Shown in pieces: positions 50,147 to 58,574 of a DNA stretch of 64,000 bases; within the stretch, counting starts at the first letter, position 1; each line of letters opens with the position of its first letter. A model generated the notes under the pieces. The model saw only the letters and a list, made by a program, of their open reading frames with translations, was not told where the DNA came from and searched no databases. This DNA comes from SMBSF63 sp034003545 (GTDB taxonomy: Bacteria; Chloroflexota; Anaerolineae; Anaerolineales; Anaerolineaceae), in contig CAYURM010000011.1 in NCBI GenBank assembly GCA_964447155.1, positions 1 to 64,000 of the forward strand, written 5' to 3'. The position numbers and the translations under genes were made by a program.

Positions 50147-50743
50147 CTACAATAATTTCTTCAAAACTGGGATGGCCGCATTCACAGCGCGGGCGCGGTG
50201 GGAGAGGGTGTTCTTTTGTTGGCGGCTCATCTCTGCCATGGTCAGGCCTAATTCAGGGACGAAGAAGATCGGGTCGTAGCCAAAGCCGTCCGTGCCGCGC
50301 TCTTCAGGGGCGATCTCGCCTTCGCAGATGCCTTCGGTCAGGTCGAGTGATCCCTCGGGTGTGGCAACCGCCACGGTGCAGCGGAAGCGGGCGGTCCAGG
50401 GTTGGGGCAGGCCGCGCAGGTTCTTCAGCATCAGGGCGCGGCGGTCAGCGTCGGTGGCGCCGGGCCGGGGGGCATAGCGCGCCGAGTGCAGACCCGGGGC
50501 GCCGTGCAGGGCGTCCACTTCCAGGCCGGAGTCATCGGCCAGGACGGACAGTCCGCTGGCCCGGCAGTAGGCCAGGGCTTTCTTGGCGGCATTCTCGGCG
50601 TAGGTGTGGCCGTCCTCGACCACGTCAAAGTCACTCAGTCCAACTTCAGCGGGGGTGACGAGCTTGACGGGCAGGTCTTTCAGCAGGCCTTGTAATTCGA
50701 TCATCTTTCCAGGGTTACCGGTAGCAATTAATAAAGTGAACAT
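50147..50743 (-). CDS. rdgB: XTP/dITP diphosphatase
   Basis: A 198-residue HAM1/RdgB enzyme that hydrolyses ITP, dITP and XTP to keep them out of nucleic acids. LLIATGNPGKMIEL begins the protein; ENAAKKALAYCRASGL, VLADDSGLEVDALHGAPGLH, GYDPIFFVPE and KNTLSHRARAV are conserved substrate and metal-binding segments. Normal length. AAGGATAT precedes the ATG. Divergent from the yceD-like gene. Confidence 0.95.
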   Translation of the reverse strand: MFTLLIATGNPGKMIELQGLLKDLPVKLVTPAEVGLSDFDVVEDGHTYAENAAKKALAYCRASGLSVLADDSGLEVDALHGAPGLHSARYAPRPGATDADRRALMLKNLRGLPQPWTARFRCTVAVATPEGSLDLTEGICEGEIAPEERGTDGFGYDPIFFVPELGLTMAEMSRQQKNTLSHRARAVNAAIPVLKKLL

Positions 50744-50789
50744 GGCATATCCTTAGAAATGTTAATATTATTAACTTTCTATTAAAAAC

Positions 50790-50818
50790 TTGAAACTATG
50801 AATCGGCTGTGCTATAAT
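50790..50818 (+). promoter_or_regulatory. Promoter of the yceD-like / sigma factor genes
   Basis: TTGAAA (50790-50795), 17-base spacer, TATAAT (50813-50818). Leader of about 55 bases. Confidence 0.75.
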
Positions 50819-50879
50819 CTCTTAAGCACTTAATTATATACGCATTAATGATTATAGACTTGGTGAAATTAATTTTATT

Positions 50880-51386
50880 GTGAGCAATTCTAAATACCTT
50901 TTGCGATTTAACGTAGGTTTTATTATCAACCAGCCGGTCGGTACGTTTCGGACGCTTTCGTTTGAGGCAGAACGAATTCAATTTGAAACCGAACCGGTTT
51001 TTGAGCATTTTAAGGGTGAAGTCAAAGTCAACCGCGTGGTGCAGGGGATCCTGATCCAGGGGGATTTTCAGGCAGCAGTGCCAGTTGAATGTGTGCGCTG
51101 TCTGGAAGGTTTCTTGCAACCTGTTCACACAGAATTTGATGAGCTGTATGCCTTCCGGGAAGAAGAAGCTGATGAATCGGGGCAGCTTTTGTCGGAGAAT
51201 GGTTTTATTGACCTCGGTCCAGTGGTGCGAGAATATCTGCTGCTGGAGGTGCCGATCCGTTCGCACTGCAAAGATGACTGCCGCGGACTATGTGATGTTT
51301 GTGGCGCCAATCTCAACCAGGGGGCTTGCGAGCATTATCCCAGGGCAGAAGGATCGGTTTCCCGTGCTGGACGAATCGGGGATTGA
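50880..51386 (+). CDS. DUF177 / YceD-family protein with zinc-finger C-terminus
   Basis: A 168-residue protein. The conserved core is VPVECVRCLEGFLQPV, and the C-terminal SHCKDDCRGLCDVCGANLNQ has four cysteines placed for zinc. In plants and bacteria members are linked to 23S rRNA processing. In most genomes yceD is followed by rpmF (L32); here no rpmF lies downstream and the primary sigma factor follows instead. Start is GTG without a strong ribosome-binding site. Confidence 0.88.
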   Translation: MSNSKYLLRFNVGFIINQPVGTFRTLSFEAERIQFETEPVFEHFKGEVKVNRVVQGILIQGDFQAAVPVECVRCLEGFLQPVHTEFDELYAFREEEADESGQLLSENGFIDLGPVVREYLLLEVPIRSHCKDDCRGLCDVCGANLNQGACEHYPRAEGSVSRAGRIGD

Positions 51387-51439
51387 CCAGGAATTGTGTA
51401 AATAAGGCACCGCGTGAATCATTGCAGGAGGGATGGAGT

Positions 51440-52633
51440 ATGAATTCCAGAATCAGCAGTGAGAACACAGAAATCATCGGCCTTTTGATTGAAAAGGCGG
51501 ATGTTTTTGGATATGTCACCACAGATGATTTGATTGAATATTATCCAGATATTCAAGATGATAGTGATCATCTGGAAGATGTGATGTTGGCGCTGCGCCA
51601 GCAGGGGGTCGATATTTTTGATGAGGATGATCAGCCGGATGCAGAGGATTTGGAGGAGGAAGACGAACAGGACCCATTTGAACACGCCCTGGAAAAACGT
51701 GCAGATTTAACCGCGATTTCTACCACGGACACGGTGGGGTTATATATGAAGGAAATGGCTCAGGTGCCGCTGCTTTCCACAGAGGAAGAGGTGGAGCTTG
51801 CCATGCGGATTGAGCGTGGGGTTGATGCGCGCAAGCATTTGCTGAAGCTGAATGGGAATGCTACCCCGGAGCAGCACCGCGAACTGGAGATTGCCGTAAT
51901 TGACGGACAATTGGCGCGCGAACATTTGATCAAAGCCAACACCCGCCTGGTGATCAGCATTGCCAAGCGGTACATCGGCCGCGGGGTTCCTTTTCTCGAT
52001 TTGATCCAGGAGGGCAATCTGGGCCTGATGAAGGCGGTTGGCAAATATGATTATAAACGCGGCTTTCGCTTCTCGACATACGCTACCTGGTGGATTCGTC
52101 AGACGATCACCCGGGCGATTGCCGACCAGAGCCGCACGATCCGTGTGCCGGTACACATGTCTGACCGGATTCGCCAATTGTATCGCACCTCGCATTCCCT
52201 GGAACAAAAACTGGGGCAGGCCCCCAGTATCGAAGAACTCGCCCAGGCGATGGATCTGCCGACACAAAAGGTGGACTGGATGATGCGGGTTTCCTGGCTG
52301 CCGCTTTCACTGGAAAGTCCGATCAATGATGACGGCGAGGAAGCGGAGTTGGGCATGTTCGTTGAGGATAAACTGTCGCCAACACCCATCCAAAGCGCAT
52401 ATTCCCGCTTGCTGACCGAGAAGATTGAAGAGGTGCTGGATACGCTGCCGCCGCGCGAAGCGCGCATTTTACGGCTGCGTTTTGGCCTTGAAAACGGGCG
52501 TACCTATACGCTGGAAGAAGTGGGACAGAAATTTGGCCTGACGCGCGAGCGCATCCGTCAGATAGAGGGCAAGGCCCTGCGCCGCTTGCGGCATCCGCGG
52601 CGGGCGCGGCAGTTGAAGGGGTATCTGGAGTAG
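51440..52633 (+). CDS. rpoD: RNA polymerase primary sigma factor (RpoD/SigA type)
   Basis: A 397-residue sigma-70 factor. A short region 1.1-like N-terminus (about 1-70) is followed by an acidic linker (DEDDQPDAEDLEEEDEQD). Region 1.2 starts at DTVGLYMKEMAQVPLLS; region 2 holds RLVISIAKRYIGRGVPFLDL and YKRGFRFSTYATWWIRQ (-10 recognition); region 4.2 holds YTLEEVGQKFGLTRERIRQI (-35 recognition). This fits the TTGACA/TATAAT promoters in the window. The frame opens 47 codons upstream, but the ATG at 51440 has AGGAGGG at a good distance. Confidence 0.92.
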   Translation: MNSRISSENTEIIGLLIEKADVFGYVTTDDLIEYYPDIQDDSDHLEDVMLALRQQGVDIFDEDDQPDAEDLEEEDEQDPFEHALEKRADLTAISTTDTVGLYMKEMAQVPLLSTEEEVELAMRIERGVDARKHLLKLNGNATPEQHRELEIAVIDGQLAREHLIKANTRLVISIAKRYIGRGVPFLDLIQEGNLGLMKAVGKYDYKRGFRFSTYATWWIRQTITRAIADQSRTIRVPVHMSDRIRQLYRTSHSLEQKLGQAPSIEELAQAMDLPTQKVDWMMRVSWLPLSLESPINDDGEEAELGMFVEDKLSPTPIQSAYSRLLTEKIEEVLDTLPPREARILRLRFGLENGRTYTLEEVGQKFGLTRERIRQIEGKALRRLRHPRRARQLKGYLE

Positions 52634-52660
52634 GGGCTTGTGATCAGGAATCAGGTGATC

Positions 52661-52690
52661 AGGGACGGGTAATGAACTTGTCCTTTTTGT
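52661..52690 (+). terminator. Weak possible terminator after the sigma factor
   Basis: AGGGAC and GTCCT around an A/T-rich loop with TTTTTGTTTT behind, one bulge. Stability is doubtful. Confidence 0.35.
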
Positions 52691-52718
52691 TTTGCGAGCA
52701 GGCGGCTTGCCCGCACCT

Positions 52719-52742
52719 GATTTCAATGCACGCATTGAAATC
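52719..52742. repeat. GATTTCAATGC palindrome
   Basis: Perfect 11-bp arms around AC. Lies between the sigma factor and the converging hydrolase gene, with no T-run. No other copy was seen. Confidence 0.6.
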
Positions 52743-52905
52743 TCTCCGCTCCCAACAAGGGGGCGAGGAAGTGCTTGCAGATATGGATCGGTTTTGTTGA
52801 AAGAGGGCGAAGATCGCCTCTACGAAGCGGGGGATTCCTGTGGAGCGGGGAGTTCGGATGGGTGCGTATCAGATTGAGTCTGTGACCCTGGTTTCGAAAA
52901 TATAT

Positions 52906-53778
52906 TCATTTTCCTTTTGCCTGATCAAAAAATGCCACGATGCGGGCATCATATTCTGCGGGGTGCAAAGTCCGATAAGCTCCATGCCCGGCATTGGGGA
53001 CGATCCACAGACTGGCATCGGCATCCTCCGGTGAAGAGGCGGATTGATATTGTTGTTGGGCGCGGGTTCGTTTGGCTTCCAGCCCGCCGTGGATGAGGAG
53101 TGCCGGGCGGGGGGCAATAGCGGGCAGGTCATCCACCGGGCTGATCTCTCGCGGGTGGACGCCGCTGCCCAGGCGGAAGAAGAACACCACCAGACGCTGC
53201 ACCTGCCACTGCACCGAGAGTGGCGGGGCATAGGCGGCGGTCAGTTCATCGTAAAAATTGGCGTAGTTGCCCTCGGCGATGACGGCCCTGATCTCCGGCA
53301 TGCGCGCCGTGCCGCGGATGGCAGTCGCCCCGCCGACGGAGAAGCCCAGCACGCCCAGCCATTCGGTCTCCGGCTGGCTGAGGGCAAAGTCGCGCATGGC
53401 GGACAGTTCCATGATCTCATCATAGCCGACGGTGACGGTTTCGCCAGCGCAGTGACGGTAGTCGAGGGTCAATACGCCGTAGCCGTGACTGGTGAGCACT
53501 TCGGCTTCGGCCAGCATAGCGTCGCGGTTGCTCCCCAGCCCGCCGAGGAGAAGGATGACAGCCCCGTTTTGAGGCGGCCGCCACCAGCCGTCCAGTTTCA
53601 GACCATCGGATGTGGTCAGGGTGACGGATTCAAAACCTGCCCGTTCCGTTGGAGAGGCCGGGCAGGCCGGGTATAACAAGTGTTGCGTATAGATATAAGA
53701 GAGGCCGGTGATCAGAAAAGCGTAGGCTGCGGCAAGAGCGAACAGCAAACGCAGCAGGAGCGGACGCCAGCGCTTCAT
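52906..53778 (-). CDS. Alpha/beta hydrolase with N-terminal membrane anchor
   Basis: A 290-residue serine hydrolase. Residues 7-28 form a signal anchor (LLRLLFALAAAYAFLITGL). The nucleophile elbow is GFSVGGATA (GxSxG), the acid DDLPAIAPRPALLIHGG region and the His AGHGAY near the end. Family members are esterases or peptidases; the substrate is unknown. It overlaps the end of the CDF gene by one base (TGATG), so translation is coupled. Confidence 0.85.
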   Translation of the reverse strand: MKRWRPLLLRLLFALAAAYAFLITGLSYIYTQHLLYPACPASPTERAGFESVTLTTSDGLKLDGWWRPPQNGAVILLLGGLGSNRDAMLAEAEVLTSHGYGVLTLDYRHCAGETVTVGYDEIMELSAMRDFALSQPETEWLGVLGFSVGGATAIRGTARMPEIRAVIAEGNYANFYDELTAAYAPPLSVQWQVQRLVVFFFRLGSGVHPREISPVDDLPAIAPRPALLIHGGLEAKRTRAQQQYQSASSPEDADASLWIVPNAGHGAYRTLHPAEYDARIVAFFDQAKGK

Positions 53779-54683
53779 CAGTCTTTCCAGCCGTCGGGTT
53801 CCAGGTGCACGTAGGCGCGGTCAACGTCCGGCAGGGCTTCGATCGCTTCAATGACAGTATCATTGATTTTATGGCTTTCAATCAGAGGCAGGCTGCCATC
53901 TACGTTGATATGCAGATCGACGACCAGTTTTGGGCCAACATGTTCGGTCATCACATGGTGAACATCCTCTACGCCCGGCACGGCGCGGGCGGTTTCAATG
54001 ATCTGCTGGCGCATTTCCTCACTGGCTCCAGCCCCGGTCAGGAAGCTGAGGTTTTCTTTGGCAGCAACAAACGCCGATTTGAAGATCAGTAATGCCACCA
54101 GCCCGCCGGCGATCGGGTCGAGGAGGGGGTTGATCAGGGAGGAACCCAGGGCACCAAGAAAGACGCCGCCAGAGGCGAGGACATCATTGAAGTTGTCTTT
54201 AGCCACGGTTTCCAGGGTAGCGTTGCGCAGCTCGCGGGCAATGCGCCGGATGGCAAAGAACATGCCCACCTTGACGGCGGCGCTGAGGATCAGGACAATC
54301 GTTGGCAGACCTGGGTCAATGGCTGCGCCGCCGTTGATGAAACGTTCGATGGCAGTGCGCCCCGCTTCGTAACCGGCCAGGGTCATTGAACCGGCGATTG
54401 CCAGCCCGACCAGCGGCTCAAAGCGGCTGTGCCCCTGCGGATGGGAAATGTCCGGCGGCTGCATGGCCAGCCACAGCCCGAGGATCATCAGCAGGGAATA
54501 GAGCACGTCCGAGACGGAGTTGGCGGCGTCTGCATAGAGCGCCACGCTGCCTGTTATGTAAGAGGCATAGGCCTTCCCTGCCGCCAGCACAAGGTTGCCG
54601 GCCAGGGTGATGGTCAGGGCTTTGCGGAAGCTGCGCTTCTCTTCCGGATTGGGGGTTTGATCGCGTACGAGTTGAATGGTCAT
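53778..54683 (-). CDS. Cation diffusion facilitator (CDF) metal transporter
   Basis: A 301-residue efflux transporter with about six membrane segments and a C-terminal cytoplasmic metal-binding domain (HHVMTEHVGPKLVVDLHINV). The transport-site residues are NSVSD in the second helix (NxxxD) and DNFND in the fifth (DxxxD). Zinc CDFs usually have HxxxD, so the lack of His points to Mn, Fe or another ion; this is inference. Start ATG with AGGAAAC. First gene of a pair with the hydrolase. Confidence 0.88.
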   Translation of the reverse strand: MTIQLVRDQTPNPEEKRSFRKALTITLAGNLVLAAGKAYASYITGSVALYADAANSVSDVLYSLLMILGLWLAMQPPDISHPQGHSRFEPLVGLAIAGSMTLAGYEAGRTAIERFINGGAAIDPGLPTIVLILSAAVKVGMFFAIRRIARELRNATLETVAKDNFNDVLASGGVFLGALGSSLINPLLDPIAGGLVALLIFKSAFVAAKENLSFLTGAGASEEMRQQIIETARAVPGVEDVHHVMTEHVGPKLVVDLHINVDGSLPLIESHKINDTVIEAIEALPDVDRAYVHLEPDGWKD

Positions 54684-54737
54684 CAGGTTTCCTGATATAA
54701 ATGGTTTCGTTGGGGTAATGATAATACAAAAAGGCGG

Positions 54738-54795
54738 GATCAGGGAATCAGGCGATCAGGGTTCAGGAGATTGGCAATGTAAAATAGACGATTTG
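54738..54795. repeat. ATCAGG tract and AATGTAAAAT element
   Basis: GGGATCAGGGAATCAGGCGA and GATCAGGGTTCAGG tandem-like motifs, then AATGTAAAAT at 54777-54786. Same composite as at 24994-25110. Confidence 0.4.
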
Positions 54796-54838
54796 TCGTG
54801 TAGAATGAGTATCTGTTGACTGCGACGGATCGATGCTG

Positions 54839-54864
54839 AAACAAATGATTTGCTTCATTTGTTT
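54839..54864 (+). promoter_or_regulatory. Hairpin directly before the Shine-Dalgarno of the transglutaminase gene
   Basis: AAACAAATGA and TCATTTGTTT form a perfect 10-bp stem with loop TTTGCT; AGGAGG begins one base later. It could control ribosome access or mRNA stability. Confidence 0.5.
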
Positions 54865-54876
54865 AGGAGGAGAGTG

Positions 54877-55965
54877 ATGCGCAATAAGATTGTTCTGGTT
54901 TTATTGGGAGCCTTGCTGGTGCAGTGTTGCTGCCTTTCCGGTATGGCATCTGATTTGGAAGCGCTGTCCGGGGAAATCGTGCAGCAGTTGACGATAGAAC
55001 CTTTGGCGTCAGAAATGCAGCCGACCCTCGCACTGGCAACCCCTGCGTCGGTTGAGCAACCTGCACCATCCGAGCCGCCGCTGAATTTGAGCAGTGACCC
55101 TGTGACGGGGCGGACAACCTATACCGTGCAGCAGACCTTGCTGCTTGCCAATGACGGCAGCGGGACAGCGGATGAGATCAAGCTGTATATGACCTTGCTG
55201 CGCGATTGGCCGTCGTATCAGCAGGTCACTCTGGTGCAGGCTTCCCCATCTGATTATGCAGTTGTCACGGATGAAAACAAGAACGAGTTTGCATTGTTCT
55301 GGTTTTATGACATGCAGCCGGGGGACTCGGTGCCGGTGACGATTGAGTATGAAGTGACGGTTAATGCCCTGGATTATAACCTTTCCACTTGCAGCGGCGA
55401 GACGCTCCAGTCTTTTACCAATGCAGAGCAGTACCTGGAAGTGGATAACAGCGAGATTTCGACAACAGCGGATATTCTTACAAGGGATGCCGCAACCGAT
55501 TGTGCGGCAGTCCACAATATCTATACCTACGTGATTGATTCAATGGAGTATGCCGGGTATATGCCCGGTGACATGGGCGCATTATCCGCCCACCAAACTG
55601 GCAGCGGTGACTGCACCGAGTATGCTGATCTGATGATCGCGCTGACCCGTGCCGCGGGCATTCCCGCCCGTTTTGTGGAAGGTGTCGCCTATAGCTGGGA
55701 CGGGTATTATGATGAAAGCCAGACCAAACACGACTGGCTGGAAGTGTATCTGCCCGGCTCCGGCTGGGTGCCGATGGATCCCACCTGGGGGGAGAATGAT
55801 GCGGACACCTATTTTGCGGGGGTTAGTGCGGATCATATCATTGTGACAAAAGGGCGCAACCTGTCAACACTGAACGGGCATCATTATTGGGCTTTCTGGT
55901 GGTGGGGGGATGATGATGTTGATGTGAATGCCTACGATGAAGCCTGGAAGATCTGGAAGAAGTGA
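54877..55965 (+). CDS. Transglutaminase-like lipoprotein
   Basis: A 362-residue exported protein. The signal ends in LLVQCCCLSG with a lipobox-type Cys, so it is probably lipid-anchored. A Pro/Thr/Ser stretch precedes a beta-sandwich N-terminal part. The transglutaminase domain has its triad: Cys in GSGDCTEYADLMIALTRAAG, His in TKHDWLEVYLPG and Asp in VPMDPTWGEND. Such bacterial domains act as proteases or cross-linkers; the role here is unknown. AGGAGG is six bases before the ATG at 54877, so the upstream frame is rejected. Confidence 0.85.
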   Translation: MRNKIVLVLLGALLVQCCCLSGMASDLEALSGEIVQQLTIEPLASEMQPTLALATPASVEQPAPSEPPLNLSSDPVTGRTTYTVQQTLLLANDGSGTADEIKLYMTLLRDWPSYQQVTLVQASPSDYAVVTDENKNEFALFWFYDMQPGDSVPVTIEYEVTVNALDYNLSTCSGETLQSFTNAEQYLEVDNSEISTTADILTRDAATDCAAVHNIYTYVIDSMEYAGYMPGDMGALSAHQTGSGDCTEYADLMIALTRAAGIPARFVEGVAYSWDGYYDESQTKHDWLEVYLPGSGWVPMDPTWGENDADTYFAGVSADHIIVTKGRNLSTLNGHHYWAFWWWGDDDVDVNAYDEAWKIWKK

Positions 55966-55989
55966 GGGAAGGATATGAATGTGAGCCCT

Positions 55990-56078
55990 CCTCCCGCAGG
56001 TTGGGAGTTTGCAACTTACCCATGCTTGCATACATTTTTGCGCTATTGTCGACGCACAACTGACTTCCCTGCGGGAGG
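55990..56078. repeat. 89-bp element with 11-bp terminal inverted repeats
   Basis: Ends CCTCCCGCAGG and CCTGCGGGAGG. The inside differs from the other two copies (37591, 57655). Confidence 0.65.
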
Positions 56079-56094
56079 AGGAAAATTGTGTGTT

Positions 56095-56128
56095 AAAAAA
56101 ACAGGGACAGGATTTTAACCTGTCCCTG
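56095..56128 (-). terminator. Terminator of the ferritin gene
   Basis: CAGGGACAGG and CCTGTCCCTG make a perfect 10-bp stem with a seven-base loop; on the minus strand a run of T follows. Confidence 0.9.
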
Positions 56129-56163
56129 AAGTGTTGATGGGATATTTTTCCCTGAAGGGGTGA

Positions 56164-56664
56164 TTATTCGCCTTCCGGCGCGCGAAGGGCGAGGACATGG
56201 TTGTCCAGCATGAACATATTCTTGTCGCCGGCCTTTTTGACCATGTTGAGCAGGGTGTCCATCATGGAGATTTCTTCCAACTGTTCGACCACGTAGTAGT
56301 CCAGGAAGCGCTGGCTGATGAAGTCTTTCTCTTCGTTGGCGATCTCGACCAGGTCGTAGATCTGCTGGGTAACTTCTTTTTCCCATTTGAGGGCTGCGCC
56401 AACGGCTTCTTCAGCGGAGCTGAAGCTAACTTTTGGGGCTGCCACGGCGGGCACGGCCACCTGCGCGCCGACTTCCAGTAAATAATGCAGGAATTTCATG
56501 GCGTGGGCGCGTTCTTCGTCAGACTGCAGGAAAAAGAATTGCGTCAGGTTGGGCAGGGTTTCAGCGTCAAAATAGGCAGCGATCTGCAAATATTGTAAGG
56601 AAGCTCCCAGTTCATTGCCGATTTGCGTATTAATTGCGTCTTGAAGTTTCTTGCTGATAATCAT
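56164..56664 (-). CDS. ftn: Ferritin
   Basis: A 166-residue iron-storage protein of the FtnA type. Ferroxidase residues are visible: Glu in NELGASLQYL, Glu and His in SDEERAHAMKF, and Glu in LKWEKEVTQQIYDL. A second part, FISQRFLDYYVVEQLEEISM, completes the four-helix bundle. No haem-type Met52 pattern of bacterioferritin was noticed. AGGAGG is eight bases before the ATG; a TATAAT on the minus strand (56713-56718) is a likely -10. Confidence 0.95.
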   Translation of the reverse strand: MIISKKLQDAINTQIGNELGASLQYLQIAAYFDAETLPNLTQFFFLQSDEERAHAMKFLHYLLEVGAQVAVPAVAAPKVSFSSAEEAVGAALKWEKEVTQQIYDLVEIANEEKDFISQRFLDYYVVEQLEEISMMDTLLNMVKKAGDKNMFMLDNHVLALRAPEGE

Positions 56665-56712
56665 TGTTTATCCTCCTGAGATGATCAAAGTGATTTGTTT
56701 TCCAATAATTTG

Positions 56713-56718
56713 ATTATA
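56713..56718 (-). promoter_or_regulatory. -10 box for ferritin
   Basis: TATAAT on the minus strand, 49 bases before the start codon. No good -35. Confidence 0.45.
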
Positions 56719-56764
56719 GCATTAAGTCGTCAGAATCACATTAGAATTTATTGGATAAATGTTA

Positions 56765-56770
56765 TATAAT
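56765..56770 (+). promoter_or_regulatory. -10 box for the small repeat protein gene
   Basis: TATAAT with TTAGAA (56741-56746) 18 bases upstream, a weak -35. Confidence 0.4.
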
Positions 56771-56821
56771 TAGTGTAAATATTGGTGTGCATAATTTGTA
56801 AAGTATTCGAAGGAGATGGAG

Positions 56822-57100
56822 ATGGCAGAATCAAAAGATGCATTGGTGATGATATTAACGGAGACGGAGAAGGCCCATCAGCTGGCCTTTGCCGGCACGG
56901 GCGGTGAAGACCCTGAATGGCCGATGTGGTATGCAGATTTCATGATCGAGAATTTGAATGAGCTGCTGCATGCGCGGCTTACGCACAGCGAGTTGATTTG
57001 TGTGCTGTTGAATTTGAGCAGGCTTCATCCCGCAGAAGCGCCGGATGTACCCTGGCAGGCTTATTATGCCGACTATATGATTGAGCGGTATCATGTTTAA
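56822..57100 (+). CDS. Small protein with two WYADY-type motifs, unknown function
   Basis: A 92-residue protein. EWPMWYADFMIENL near residue 38 and PWQAYYADYMIERY near residue 82 are copies of one motif, so the protein looks like a two-unit repeat. I do not recognise the family. The ATG at 56822 is preferred over 56816, because AAGGAG lies six bases before it. Confidence 0.65.
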   Translation: MAESKDALVMILTETEKAHQLAFAGTGGEDPEWPMWYADFMIENLNELLHARLTHSELICVLLNLSRLHPAEAPDVPWQAYYADYMIERYHV

Positions 57101-57187
57101 GTAGAAGTACGAATGTTTTCCTGAAACGGAAGGAAAGCAATCGGTGATACTTTATTACAAAATGATTGATCGATAAGGAGAAGCGTG

Positions 57188-57622
57188 ATGCAAGGGTTAG
57201 CTGGAGTAGATATGGTGCAAGCAGATTTGGGCGGGTCCACCTGGTGGGTATGGGTTTTGGTCATTTTGCTGTTGGTGGCATTGGTGGTATGGTTTATGAG
57301 CTTAAATCGTAATGATGTGGTTGAGGTTAAGTCTGCTCCGGCAGCCAGAGTTGTGGCTGTGGAGATGACGGCAGATGATTTGACAAAGATTGAAGGGATT
57401 GGCCCGAAAATTGCCGCATTGATGAAAGCATCCGGTGTGGCGACCTTTGCGGTGATGGCAGAGACCAGCGTGGAGCGCTTGCAGGAGATTCTGCAGGGCG
57501 CCGATTTCCGTGTTCTGGCAGACCCAACAACCTGGCCGGATCAGGCCAGGCTGGCTGCCAAAGGCGACTGGGAGGCCTTGCAGAAATTGCAGGATGAGCT
57601 GGACGGCGGCCGTACCGCGTAA
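57188..57622 (+). CDS. Membrane-anchored helix-hairpin-helix protein
   Basis: A 144-residue protein with one membrane segment (residues about 19-38, WWVWVLVILLLVALVVWF) and a cytoplasmic domain with a helix-hairpin-helix-like motif (DDLTKIEGIGPKIAALMKAS, residues about 64-83). The DUF4332-like pattern continues as VATFAVMAETSVERLQEIL. Proteins of this kind may contact DNA or act as adaptors; function unknown. AAGGAG precedes the ATG. Confidence 0.78.
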   Translation: MQGLAGVDMVQADLGGSTWWVWVLVILLLVALVVWFMSLNRNDVVEVKSAPAARVVAVEMTADDLTKIEGIGPKIAALMKASGVATFAVMAETSVERLQEILQGADFRVLADPTTWPDQARLAAKGDWEALQKLQDELDGGRTA

Positions 57623-57654
57623 GAAGCTACATAAGGCGAACCACCTGACAATTC

Positions 57655-57743
57655 CCTCCCGCAGGGCTGCGTTAGGGACAGATGTATAGAAGCCAGGGGC
57701 TTGAAGGTGGGGGCCTGGTGGTTGCTTCGAAACCTGCGGGAGG
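57655..57743. repeat. 89-bp element with 11-bp terminal inverted repeats
   Basis: Ends CCTCCCGCAGG and CCTGCGGGAGG; shares TTCGAAA at the right end with 37591-37677. It abuts the end of rlmB, eight bases before its stop codon. Confidence 0.7.
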
Positions 57744-57750
57744 GAAATTC

Positions 57751-58488
57751 CTACTTCTGTCTGGCGTTGAAGGCCGTGTAGAGGGCCACAGACCCGGCGA
57801 CGGCGGCGTTCAGGGATTCGATCTGGCCGCGCATGGGCAGGCTGATCAGGACGTCGCAGGATTTGCGGGTCAGGGCACGCAGGCCGCTGCCTTCACTGCC
57901 GACGACCAATGCCAGCGGGCCGTCCAGACGCATCTGGAAAATGGGCTGCGCTTCCGGGCCGCCTTCGAGTCCCATCACCCAGCCGCCGGCGTCCTTGATG
58001 GCAGAGATGGCCTGGGCGAGGTTCCCCTGGGCGACGAGCAGATGCTCACTGGCGCCGGAGGAAGCATGCACGACTGCCGGGGTAACACCGGCGGCGCGGT
58101 TGGCGGGCATGAATACGCCGTGGATGCCGACGGCTTCGGCGGTGCGCAGCAGGGTGCCCAGGTTTTGGGGGTCTTGCAGCACATCCAGCAGGAGTATGAA
58201 GAGCGGTTCGCCGCGCTTCCGGGGCTGCTGGAGAATTTCGTGCAGGTCGCTGTAGGGATACAGGTTGGTTTGCAGGGCAATGCCTTGCGGGTTCTCGCCC
58301 ATTGCGTCAATTTGCTGACGCGGTACGTATTCTACCTGGATGTTGATTTTGGCGGCCATCTGGATGATCTGGTGAATGCGGCCTTTTTGTTCTACGCCTT
58401 TGGCGACCAGCAGGCGGAAGACATGCCTGCGGCGGGCTGCCAAGACTTCATAGACCGGGTTGCGCCCGGTGATCCATTCTTTTGCCAT
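57751..58488 (-). CDS. rlmB: SpoU-family 23S rRNA 2'-O-methyltransferase (RlmB-like)
   Basis: A 245-residue knotted SPOUT methyltransferase; RlmB methylates G2251 of 23S rRNA. An N-terminal substrate-binding domain (WITGRNPVYEVLAARRRHVF) is followed by the SpoU motifs: FILLLDVLQDPQNLGTLLRT (motif 1), LALVVGSEGSGLRAL (motif 2) and ISLPMRGQIESLNAAVAGSV (motif 3). The ATG at 58488 has AAAGGAAT upstream; a longer frame is rejected. Confidence 0.9.
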   Translation of the reverse strand: MAKEWITGRNPVYEVLAARRRHVFRLLVAKGVEQKGRIHQIIQMAAKINIQVEYVPRQQIDAMGENPQGIALQTNLYPYSDLHEILQQPRKRGEPLFILLLDVLQDPQNLGTLLRTAEAVGIHGVFMPANRAAGVTPAVVHASSGASEHLLVAQGNLAQAISAIKDAGGWVMGLEGGPEAQPIFQMRLDGPLALVVGSEGSGLRALTRKSCDVLISLPMRGQIESLNAAVAGSVALYTAFNARQK

Positions 58489-58510
58489 GGGGATTCCTTT
58501 TGGGTTTTTC

Positions 58511-58538
58511 GTAGGGGCGTTTTGCAAAACGCCCCTAC
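58511..58538. repeat. Perfect 28-bp palindrome
   Basis: GTAGGGGCGTTTTG and its exact reverse complement. Lies just upstream of rlmB. Degenerate relative at 46778. Confidence 0.85.
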
Positions 58539-58574
58539 TGGATAATCAGTTTTATTTTTGATTGTCGAAAAAAT

